NCBI GenBank assembly: GCA_002392705.1
Contig: DGHP01000109.1
Coordinates: forward strand, 16,040-26,833
Reading direction: 5' to 3'
From: Lachnospiraceae bacterium UBA3845
GTDB taxonomy: Bacteria > Bacillota > Clostridia > Lachnospirales > Lachnospiraceae
Length of the DNA: 10,794 bases
The translations under genes and the position numbers were made by a program. The notes beneath the pieces are model-generated. The model had not been told where the DNA came from. It did no database searches and saw nothing but the letters and a program-made list of their open reading frames with translations. This document shows positions 1-5,246 of the stretch, piece after piece (the first letter of the stretch is position 1; each line of letters begins with the position of its first letter).

Positions 1-48
1 TGTATATCCCGCGCAGACAGGAAGAGGTATAAAAGCTCCTTAATTTTA

Positions 49-77
49 TTAAGGGCCGCTTTTTCAGCGGCCCTTAA
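49..77 (-). terminator. Hairpin terminator overlapping the end of the MBL-fold gene
   Basis: An 11-bp perfect inverted repeat (arms 49-59 and 67-77, TTAAGGGCCGC pairing with GCGGCCCTTAA) encloses a 7-nt loop. The stop codon of the MBL-fold gene (64-66) lies in the loop, so the last codons form one arm. The minus-strand sequence after the stem is A/T-rich but has no clean T run, so termination is inferred from stem strength and position. A second, shorter hairpin (38-54) shares the arm at 49-54 and would compete with it. Confidence 0.6.
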
Positions 78-825
78 TCTCAATCCTGTCCAGAATGCCC
101 TGTACGCCCACATCCCGGTGCGTCAGGTACATCCGCACGACATCTTCCACAAAAAGCTCTCCTGCCCCCGTCTTCTTCCTGATCTGCTGCAGGCTGAGTC
201 CCCTGTCCGTATACCGGATAATCTTCTCAATCAGCGTGTACATTTCGGGATGGGCCGTATTCGCATGCCCGTAGCAGATGGTCCTGGGATCTGCTGCAAG
301 AAGCCGTCTCCAGCTTGCTTCGATCTGCGTCCCGGCATGCAGTTCCAGCTCATACAGGGGATTCAGATCCCCGACAAAGACACAGCCGTCATCCAGGAGC
401 AGGGAAATGCTGTCTTCACTGTGTCCCGGCGTGTGAATAATCTCGCCGTCAATGCCCAGCTCTCCAAGGAAATTCCTGCTTTCCGCAAGAGGAACAATCC
501 GCAGATCCTCATCTTTTACCGGTATAAAGAAGCGGTTATGCTCCTTCTGGAAAATGTGATCCGACTGATGGATATACGCCTTCTGGACATCGGCCGCCGC
601 GATCACGGGGCCGTGGGAGGCAATCTCCTGCGCGATTCCCATATGATCCGGATGATAGTGGGAGATCAGGATATAACGGATGTCCTGCAGGCCGCAGCCG
701 GCCTCGCCGAGGGCCCTGCAGAAGCGGGGAAAGGTGCCCGCCCATCCCGTATCAAACAGAAGAAGCCCCTTCCTTCCCCGGATCAGATATGTATTTGTGG
801 CGGAATATTTCAGTTCAGTAACCAT
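64..825 (-). CDS. MBL-fold metallo-hydrolase
   Basis: This is a zinc-dependent hydrolase of the metallo-beta-lactamase fold; its substrate cannot be read from sequence. With a 253-residue start, the HxHxDH motif is at residues 56-61 (SHYHPDHMG). The further metal ligands are H135 in HTPGHSEDS, D153 in VGDL and H187 in YGHA, so both metal sites look intact. The C-terminal 50 residues (GLSLQQIRKK onward) look helical, as in glyoxalase II-like and related MBL proteins. I chose the start at 825 because GGGAG lies 5 nt upstream; an in-frame ATG at 855 would add ten residues but has no good ribosome binding site. The gene follows cysK by 78 bp on the same strand with no clear promoter between, so the two are probably co-transcribed. 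A role in sulfur metabolism is only suggested by this neighbour. Family call is firm, function open. Confidence 0.9.
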   Translation of the reverse strand: MVTELKYSATNTYLIRGRKGLLLFDTGWAGTFPRFCRALGEAGCGLQDIRYILISHYHPDHMGIAQEIASHGPVIAAADVQKAYIHQSDHIFQKEHNRFFIPVKDEDLRIVPLAESRNFLGELGIDGEIIHTPGHSEDSISLLLDDGCVFVGDLNPLYELELHAGTQIEASWRRLLAADPRTICYGHANTAHPEMYTLIEKIIRYTDRGLSLQQIRKKTGAGELFVEDVVRMYLTHRDVGVQGILDRIEIKGR

Positions 826-903
826 CCCGTCTCCCATTGCGCATACGAAGGCCATGCCTGCCGGACAGCACGCTCAGAGCAGTATCCGGCAGGATACCGG
901 CAT

Positions 904-1842
904 TTACCAGTATTTGACCTCACGGAAAAGCGGCGTCGAGAAATAGCGCTCCGCGGTATCCGGAAGCACGGTCACGACCGTTTTTCCGCGTCCCAGCTTC
1001 TTTGCCAGACGAAGCGCCGCGCAGACATTCGTTCCGCTGGAAATGCCGCACATGATGCCTTCCAGGGAAGCGAGCTGCTTGGAGGTCTTGATTGCCTGCT
1101 CATCCCTGACGATGCAGATCTCATTGTAGATGCTCTGATCGAGAATTCCCGGAATCAGTCCGTCCCCGATCCCCATCTGGAGATGGGTCCCCACAGATCC
1201 TCCTGATAAAATCGCGGCGTGCTCCGGCTCCACTGCCCAGATTTCAATGTCCGGGTTGGCTTTGCGCAGGGTCTGCCCGATGCCGGTGATGGTTCCGCCG
1301 GTTCCGATGCCGGAGCAGAAACCGTCGATCCTCTTTCCGGCGTCTTTCAGGATCTCTTCTCCGGTTAGTCTCTGAATCTCCACGTTTGCCGGATTCTCAA
1401 ACTGCTGCGGAACAAATACCTTCGGGTCCTCCCTCCGCATCCGTTCCGCGATGTTTACGCACTCATTGATGCATTCCCCGATATTCCCGTCGTCGTGTAC
1501 CAGGATCACCTCAGCCCCGTAATGTTCGATGAGCTTTCTGCGCTCCTCGCTGACGGAATCGGGCATTATAATCCTGACCCGGAAGCCTTTAACTGCTCCG
1601 ACCAGGGCAAGGCCGATCCCCTGATTTCCGCTTGTCGGCTCCACGATTACACTGTCCGGATGAAGGAGTCCCTGCTCCTGTGCCCTGCAGATCATGGCGT
1701 ATGCGGTCCTGGTCTTGATGGAACCGCCCACATTCAGGCCTTCAAACTTCACCAGGACCTCGGCGCTTTCCTCGTCTGTCATCCTCTTGAGCCGGATCAG
1801 CGGCGTGTGTCCCAATGCATCCAGAATGTTGTCATATATCAT
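904..1842 (-). CDS. cysK: Cysteine synthase family PLP enzyme (O-acetylserine sulfhydrylase type)
   Basis: This is a fold-type II PLP enzyme of 312 residues, the usual CysK length, expected to replace the acetyl group of O-acetylserine with sulfide to give cysteine in the cytosol. K43 (GGSIKTR) is the predicted PLP lysine. TSGN (70-73) is the substrate carboxylate loop, GTGGT (180-184) binds the PLP phosphate, and ISSG (268-271) and the PDTAERYFST tail are in place. It departs from the canonical NP(A/G)GSxKDR and TSGNTG motifs: here NVGGSIKTR and TSGNQG are seen. The donor could therefore differ (for example O-phosphoserine, or a CysM-like role). The ATG at 1842 has AGGAG 8 nt upstream. No T-box is visible in the 318-bp upstream gap, which carries 41-bp tandem repeats. 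The MBL-fold gene follows, probably in the same transcript. The gene symbol is by family, not proven specificity. Confidence 0.88.
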   Translation of the reverse strand: MIYDNILDALGHTPLIRLKRMTDEESAEVLVKFEGLNVGGSIKTRTAYAMICRAQEQGLLHPDSVIVEPTSGNQGIGLALVGAVKGFRVRIIMPDSVSEERRKLIEHYGAEVILVHDDGNIGECINECVNIAERMRREDPKVFVPQQFENPANVEIQRLTGEEILKDAGKRIDGFCSGIGTGGTITGIGQTLRKANPDIEIWAVEPEHAAILSGGSVGTHLQMGIGDGLIPGILDQSIYNEICIVRDEQAIKTSKQLASLEGIMCGISSGTNVCAALRLAKKLGRGKTVVTVLPDTAERYFSTPLFREVKYW

Positions 1843-1970
1843 CTCTCTGTCTCCTGTCAGTTTTTTATTACAAAGCAGCCTGAACTATGACTGCGGACTG
1901 CTGCCTGCCCGGCGCTGCAAGCACCATTTTACTACCAGTCATGGCAATAATCCATATCAGACTGCCGCAA

Positions 1971-2090
1971 TTTCATGCCGGCGGTCCTGCGCGCTTTATC
2001 CGCTTCCGCGGTTTCATGCCGGCAGTCCTGCGCGCTTTATCCGCTCCCGCGATTCCATGCCGGCAGTCCTGCGCTTTTTCCGCTGCCGGG
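1971..2090. repeat. Three tandem copies of a ~41-bp GC-rich unit
   Basis: Units lie at 1971-2011 (41 bp), 2012-2052 (41 bp) and 2053-2090 (38 bp, with an internal 3-bp loss). Each begins TTYCATGCCGGC and continues with GTCCTGCGC then TTTxTCCGC. A decayed partial fourth unit may follow to about 2110. They fill much of the 318-bp gap between the membrane protein gene and cysK. No gene is supported in this gap: plus-strand reading frames here are by-products of the periodic sequence. On the minus strand the array would be in the region upstream of, or in the leader of, cysK. Confidence 0.9.
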
Positions 2091-2123
2091 TTTCCACTTT
2101 GCGCTGCCGGGTTGCACTCCGCG

Positions 2124-2159
2124 AAAAGTGCTGAAGAACCACCGATAGAATCAGCTTTT
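2124..2159 (-). terminator. Possible weak terminator of the membrane-protein gene
   Basis: Just past the stop of the membrane-protein gene, the minus strand reads AAAAGCTGA, a 16-nt loop, then TCAGC, AC and TTTT. The 5-bp GCTGA/TCAGC stem is flanked by A and T runs as in intrinsic terminators. The stem is short and interrupted, so this is a tentative call. Confidence 0.3.
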
Positions 2160-2161
2160 CC

Positions 2162-2758
2162 TCAGTCAAATGGGGAAGTGGGAATTCTCATATAATCCAT
2201 CTTCCTGTAGAGCAGGAAGATAAGAATGGAGGCGATCCCTGAAAGCCCGTATCCTGCCGCGGCCAGATAAGCCCCGGCTCCCCCCGGGCCGCGCAGGGCA
2301 GCTGCTGCCGCACAGACGGAGCAGATCAGAAGCAGTCCCCCGTGAACGGGCGGATAAACCCTGAGCTTGAAGGAAAGGTCCGTTAACTGCCGGCCCGTCA
2401 GCATATCCTTTATCATAAGAAACTGGAGCACCCCGGAAGCTTCAAAGAGAAAAAGCACGGCAGAGAGAAGGCTCCCCCCGAAAACCAGCCGTTCTGAATT
2501 GACATAGCTTTTCTGAAGAACAGCGCACAGATAAAACACGAGGCTTGCCGCACATAGAATGCCAATGCGGATTTTCGCCTTTCTCAGCTTAAGAGCATCA
2601 CTGTTCTGGGCATAATAATCCCCGACATAGCTGTATTCAACCCGGTAACCCCGCTTATTGCCGGCGGGAACCTTCTCCGCCTTATAGTTTTCTTCGATTT
2701 CCTCCCGGATGGTCGGAAAACGCAGGGGCTTATGCTCCCGTCCTCTGTCTGATTCCAT
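2162..2758 (-). CDS. Hypothetical four-helix membrane protein
   Basis: I do not recognise a named family with confidence. The 198-residue protein has a polar, charged N-terminal region of about 60 residues with no signal peptide (RFPTIREEIEENYKAEK, then a Tyr-rich EYSYVGDYY segment). Four hydrophobic helices follow at about 64-82, 92-114, 137-155 and 162-184. The short loops (KMDYMRIPTSPFD at the end, KDMLTGRQLTD between helices 2 and 3) are charged. By the positive-inside rule the N-terminus is probably cytoplasmic. There are no catalytic motifs. The ATG at 2758 has an AAGGAAGGGG ribosome binding site, which lies in the second copy of a 26-bp tandem duplication. It stands alone between the tRNA-Thr terminator and the cysK upstream repeats, with its own candidate promoter. 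Confidence 0.8.
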   Translation of the reverse strand: MESDRGREHKPLRFPTIREEIEENYKAEKVPAGNKRGYRVEYSYVGDYYAQNSDALKLRKAKIRIGILCAASLVFYLCAVLQKSYVNSERLVFGGSLLSAVLFLFEASGVLQFLMIKDMLTGRQLTDLSFKLRVYPPVHGGLLLICSVCAAAAALRGPGGAGAYLAAAGYGLSGIASILIFLLYRKMDYMRIPTSPFD

Positions 2759-2770
2759 CTCTTTTTACCC

Positions 2771-2821
2771 CTTCCTTGCAGATGATCCGCCGCAGCCTTC
2801 CCTGCAGGTGATCCGCCGCAG
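2771..2821. repeat. 26-bp tandem duplication at the membrane-protein ribosome binding site
   Basis: Units 2771-2795 and 2797-2821 match at 23 of 25 positions (CTTCCYTGCAGRTGATCC then GCCGCAG), with a 26-bp period. On the minus strand each copy ends in GGAAGG, so the duplication has produced two ribosome-binding-site-like sequences, one of which serves the ATG at 2758. Confidence 0.85.
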
Positions 2822-2824
2822 TTC

Positions 2825-2854
2825 AGTTTAACATGACTGCGGCCGGCTTCACAA
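2825..2854 (-). promoter_or_regulatory. Candidate promoter of the membrane-protein gene with overlapping inverted repeat
   Basis: On the minus strand TTGTGA (2849-2854) and TAAACT (2825-2830) are separated by 18 bp. The -10 box lies in the loop of an inverted repeat, CCGCAGT (2836-2842) against ACTGCGG (2816-2822), which could be an operator or a leader hairpin. Both boxes deviate from consensus, so confidence is moderate. Confidence 0.42.
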
Positions 2855-2918
2855 GACACTGTCCATTCCGCCCGGGCAAAACTGCGGCCGCCTTTTCTGT
2901 TCACGGCCTGATTAATCG

Positions 2919-2953
2919 CAAAAAGGTCCGGCGGTATCAAACCGTCAGACCTT
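2919..2953 (-). terminator. Rho-independent terminator downstream of tRNA-Thr
   Basis: On the minus strand AAGGTC (2948-2953) pairs with GACCTT (2923-2928), with an inner CGG/CCG helix, followed by a T run (2920-2924). It lies about 32 bp beyond the tRNA 3' end and is the natural terminator of the tRNA transcript. Confidence 0.8.
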
Positions 2954-2984
2954 CTGAATACCCTTCTTTCAGGCAATAAAAAAA

Positions 2985-3057
2985 AGCTGCTAACCAGAAT
3001 CGAACTGGTGACCTCCACATTACCAATGTGACGCTCTACCGACTGAGCCATAGCAGC
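2985..3057 (-). tRNA. tRNA-Thr, anticodon GGT
   Basis: The minus strand folds into a full cloverleaf. The acceptor stem GCTGCTA pairs with TAGCAGC, the D-arm contains GGCTCAGTCGGTAGAGC, and the anticodon stem TCACA/TGTGG holds the loop TTGGTAA with anticodon GGT (reads ACC and ACU). The T-arm is ACCAG, loop TTCGATT, CTGGT. The discriminator base is U and the 3' CCA is not encoded, since a T run follows at once; CCA must be added after transcription. The gene has its own promoter and terminator and is a single-gene transcription unit between secG and the membrane protein. Confidence 0.97.
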
Positions 3058-3085
3058 TTATTGACATCTCTTGTCAACGAAGAGG

Positions 3086-3114
3086 ATTCTAACACAGGGC
3101 GGGAGGCTTGTCAA
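3086..3114 (-). promoter_or_regulatory. Strong sigma-A promoter of tRNA-Thr
   Basis: TTGACA (3109-3114), a 17-bp spacer and TAGAAT (3086-3091) on the minus strand give a near-consensus promoter. Transcription would start near 3079, about 22 nt before the mature tRNA 5' end. The short leader contains a perfect 6-bp inverted repeat (TTGACA 3061-3066, TGTCAA 3072-3077). Confidence 0.88.
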
Positions 3115-3220
3115 TCAGTTTTTTGCAAACTTCCCGCCCTGAGAGGAATTCTTTTCAGGAATACCGGTCTGTCCCGCTTTCGCGCTGATCCCGGTATCTG
3201 TCCGGGCCGGACCGCAGATC

Positions 3221-3751
3221 TTAATTCTCGGTCTCTGCTTCCGTCTCGCTCTCAGCTTCTGTCTGAGCTGCCGCTTCTGCCGCAGCTGCTTCCGCTTCCG
3301 TCTGCGCTGCCGCTTCCGCCTCGGTCATAGCTGCTTCCGCTTCCGTCTGCACCGCCGCTTCCGCCTCGGTCATAACTGCTTCCGCTTCCGTCTGCACTGC
3401 CGCTTCCGCCTCAGTCATAACTGCTTCCGCTTCCGTCTGCGCTGCCGCTTCCGCTTCAGTCATGACAGCAGCTGCTTCCGTCGCCGGTTCAGTCGCCGCG
3501 GCCGTACCATTTGAAGCGGACCTGTCGGGAATCATGTTCAGCCCAAGGGCGAGAATCAGAAATGCTGCTGCCAGCAGCTTGGTAACTCTGACAAGAGTGC
3601 CTTCCATGGACTTGGACTTGTTCTTTCCCCAGTAAGTATCACCGAGACCACCGATCGAACCCAGTCCTGCTGCCTTTCCTTCCTGCATCAGAACGATGGC
3701 TGTCAGGGCAACACAGACAACCAGAAAGATAATTGTCAGAAAAATCTTCAT
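3221..3751 (-). CDS. secG: SecG subunit of the Sec translocon with long repetitive C-terminal tail
   Basis: SecG is the small accessory subunit of the SecYEG channel and supports SecA-driven export. Residues 1-75 match the family: helix 1 at about 3-21, the conserved loop LMQEGKAAGLGSIGG (21-35), the GDTYWGKNKSKSMEG segment and helix 2 at about 55-73. Family members are normally about 75-85 residues. This one is 176, because residues 76-176 form a low-complexity Ala/Glu/Thr tail. Residues 95-154 are four near-identical 15-residue repeats of the type AVMTEAEAAVQTEAE, then a shortened fifth and ETEAETEN. With two helices and both ends outside, the acidic tail would be extracellular. The ATG at 3751 has AAGGAG 9 nt upstream. 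It is preceded by its own promoter and followed by tRNA-Thr; rnr and smpB, common neighbours in Firmicutes, are not next to it. Confidence 0.93.
   Translation of the reverse strand: MKIFLTIIFLVVCVALTAIVLMQEGKAAGLGSIGGLGDTYWGKNKSKSMEGTLVRVTKLLAAAFLILALGLNMIPDRSASNGTAAATEPATEAAAVMTEAEAAAQTEAEAVMTEAEAAVQTEAEAVMTEAEAAVQTEAEAAMTEAEAAAQTEAEAAAAEAAAQTEAESETEAETEN
3251..3469. repeat. 45-bp in-frame tandem repeats in the secG tail
   Basis: Four full 45-bp units (about 3290-3469) and a shortened fifth (about 3251-3289) encode the 15-residue tail repeat. The units differ at only a few positions and contain a shorter GCTTCCG motif. Being in multiples of three, gain or loss of units would change tail length without a frameshift. 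Confidence 0.93.
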
Positions 3752-3798
3752 CTTCTTCCACTCCTTGTCAATATCTATGTATTCACAACATAAACGGT

Positions 3799-3828
3799 AT
3801 CATACCATACCTCCCGCATCCGAATCAA
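3799..3828 (-). promoter_or_regulatory. Promoter of secG (extended -10)
   Basis: On the minus strand TTGATT (3823-3828), an 18-bp spacer and TATGAT (3799-3804), preceded by TGG as an extended -10 element. Transcription would start near 3792, leaving a leader of about 40 nt before the secG ATG. Confidence 0.7.
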
Positions 3829-3860
3829 GAGCAAAAGCGCCCTTTGATGCAGGAAAGTTT

Positions 3861-3880
3861 CGTGAATGGTACTATTCACG
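3861..3880. repeat. 20-bp near-palindrome upstream of the secG promoter
   Basis: CGTGAAT (3861-3867) and ATTCACG (3874-3880) form a 7-bp perfect inverted repeat around a 6-bp centre, GGTACT. It lies about 33 bp upstream of the secG -35 box. It could be a regulator-binding site or part of the rlmB 3' end; no T run supports a terminator. Confidence 0.65.
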
Positions 3881-3906
3881 GCCCTCCACACAGCAGGCCA
3901 CACACA

Positions 3907-3941
3907 TATTCCACCTGGCAGCTTTGCTGCATAGTGGAATA
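3907..3941. other. 35-nt two-part hairpin downstream of rlmB
   Basis: TATTCCAC (3907-3914) pairs with GTGGAATA (3934-3941). A symmetric 3x3 internal loop (CTG/TAT in plus-strand reading) separates this from an inner 5-bp stem GCAGC/GCTGC with a 3-nt loop. It begins 22 bp past the rlmB stop. There is no T run, so it may act as an mRNA 3'-end stabiliser or processing site rather than a terminator. Confidence 0.6.
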
Positions 3942-3963
3942 GCGTACAGGCTCTGTTGCGGCA

Positions 3964-4734
3964 TCATGACATTCTCTGCCGCACGATCTCATAAGCCAGC
4001 ACGCCGGCCGCGACAGAGGCATTCAGGGAATCAATCTCACCCCGCACGGGGATAGCCGCCGTGAAGTCGCATTTCTCCCTGATCAGCCGCCCGACGCCTT
4101 CCCCCTCATTGCCGATCACAACGCCGATCGGCCCTTTCAGGTTCAGCCTGTACATCAATTCCCCCTTCATGTCTGCGCAGACAAACCAGATCCCCTCTTT
4201 TTTCAGGGCCTCTATCGTCTGGCCGAGGTTGTTCACCCTGGCAACCGGGGTAAAGCTGACCGCGCCGGCGGATGCCTTGACAGCGGTGGGCGTCAGCCCT
4301 GCCGCCCTTCTCTTCGGGATAATCACGCCGTGGGCGCCCGCGAGGTTTGCTGTACGGATAATCGCTCCCAGATTATGCGGATCCTCGATATTGTCCAGGA
4401 GAAAGAGAAAGGGATCCTCTCCCTTCTTTCTGGCATTTTCCAGAATGTCCTCCAGTTCGGCATACTCATAGGCGGCAGCGTGGGCGATTACACCCTGATG
4501 CCTGCCGGTCTCCGACATCTGGTCAAGCCGTTCTTTCGACACATAGCTGATGATGGCGTCTGTTTTCTTTGCCATCTGGACCAGGGCCAGAACCGGACCG
4601 TCCCGCAGGCCGTCCTGCACATACAGGCGTTCAATGGGCCTGCCGGCGCGAAAGGCCTCTTTGATGGGATTGCGCCCTTCGACTATGAATTCTTCTGCGG
4701 GAATCTCATTCCCGTTTTTCTCACGGTCTGTCAT
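3964..4734 (-). CDS. rlmB: 23S rRNA (guanosine-2'-O-)-methyltransferase, RlmB/TrmH family
   Basis: This is a SAM-dependent SpoU/TrmH-type (trefoil-knot) methyltransferase that in the RlmB family methylates the ribose of G2251 in the 23S rRNA P-loop. At 256 residues it is of normal length. Residues 16-90 form the RNA-binding substrate domain (FIVEGRNPIKEAF onward, ETGRHQGVIA). The three SpoU motifs follow: motif 1 at 113-133 (DNIEDPHNLGAIIRTAN, with N121 and R127), motif 2 at 204-216 (VVIGNEGEGVG, with E210) and motif 3 at 229-243 (PVRGEIDSLNASVAAG). All key residues are present. It is the third gene after cysS and mrnC. The 83-bp gap before it contains a 22-bp tandem repeat and only a weak ribosome binding site (AGAGAG). 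The exact target nucleotide is from family knowledge; other SpoU enzymes share these motifs. Confidence 0.93.
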   Translation of the reverse strand: MTDREKNGNEIPAEEFIVEGRNPIKEAFRAGRPIERLYVQDGLRDGPVLALVQMAKKTDAIISYVSKERLDQMSETGRHQGVIAHAAAYEYAELEDILENARKKGEDPFLFLLDNIEDPHNLGAIIRTANLAGAHGVIIPKRRAAGLTPTAVKASAGAVSFTPVARVNNLGQTIEALKKEGIWFVCADMKGELMYRLNLKGPIGVVIGNEGEGVGRLIREKCDFTAAIPVRGEIDSLNASVAAGVLAYEIVRQRMS

Positions 4735-4764
4735 CTCTCTGCTCTTCTTTTCTCTCTATAATTA

Positions 4765-4807
4765 CAATCCGGCTGACTTTATTATCCAATCCGGCCGACT
4801 TTTTATC
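4765..4807. repeat. 22-bp tandem duplication between mrnC and rlmB
   Basis: Units at 4765-4786 and 4787-4807 (CAATCCGGYYGACTTT then ATTATC or TTATC) differ by one substitution and a 1-bp length change. They fill half of the 83-bp gap in the operon. Confidence 0.85.
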
Positions 4808-4817
4808 CGTCTCCTGC

Positions 4818-5246
4818 TCACAGTGCCTCCCGGAGCAGTTCCGTAATCCGTCTGTACCGCTTCTTCAGATACAGGTATCCGATCAGGGCTTCCAGCCCTG
4901 TTGCCTCCAGATATTCCCTGCGCTCCGCGTTTTTCGCGCTGTGCCCGGGGCTGGAATTGCGGCCCCGCCTCATAACCGCAGCCTCCTCCTCCGTCAGAAG
5001 GGGGCTGATCTGCTCCGCGATCCTGGCCTGGTTCCTTGCGTTTACCACGGCAGACGCCTTCCGGTGCAGTCTGTCGGCGCTCATATTCGCTTTCTTCACG
5101 ATCTCTGTGCGCACCAGCAGGTCAAATACCGTATCCCCGATCCAGGCAAGCGTGAGCGGGGAATACTGGCTCCAATCATGCTCCGGCAAGTCAAAAGCGC
5201 TGCTGATCACGCTGTCAAAGTCCTGGCTGCTCAGCTTCTCTTCCAT
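4818..5246 (-). CDS. mrnC: Mini-ribonuclease III
   Basis: Mini-III is a small RNase III-type nuclease without the double-stranded RNA-binding domain. In Bacillus it matures the 3' and 5' ends of 23S rRNA. The 142-residue length is typical. The catalytic signature is LAWIGDTVFDLLVR at 33-46 with D38 and D42, and the second acidic cluster is in ATGLEALIGYLYL (115-127, E119). The family motif RRGRNSSPGHSAKNA (93-107) is also present. The start at 5246 overlaps the end of cysS by 16 bp, so the ribosome binding site is inside cysS and translation is probably coupled. The cysS–mrnC–rlmB order is the common Firmicutes arrangement. Confidence 0.94.
   Translation of the reverse strand: MEEKLSSQDFDSVISSAFDLPEHDWSQYSPLTLAWIGDTVFDLLVRTEIVKKANMSADRLHRKASAVVNARNQARIAEQISPLLTEEEAAVMRRGRNSSPGHSAKNAERREYLEATGLEALIGYLYLKKRYRRITELLREAL

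Noticed and set aside
1..37. Gene end or promoter at the left edge
   Set aside because: The stretch is too short to support any call.
118..1206. Long plus-strand open frame (362 codons)
   Set aside because: It lies antisense across the MBL-fold gene and cysK, whose motifs are unmistakable, and its translation has no recognisable domain.
1843..2161. T-box or CRISPR-like array upstream of cysK
   Set aside because: The repeats are contiguous 41-bp tandem units without unique spacers, and the T-box signature is missing.
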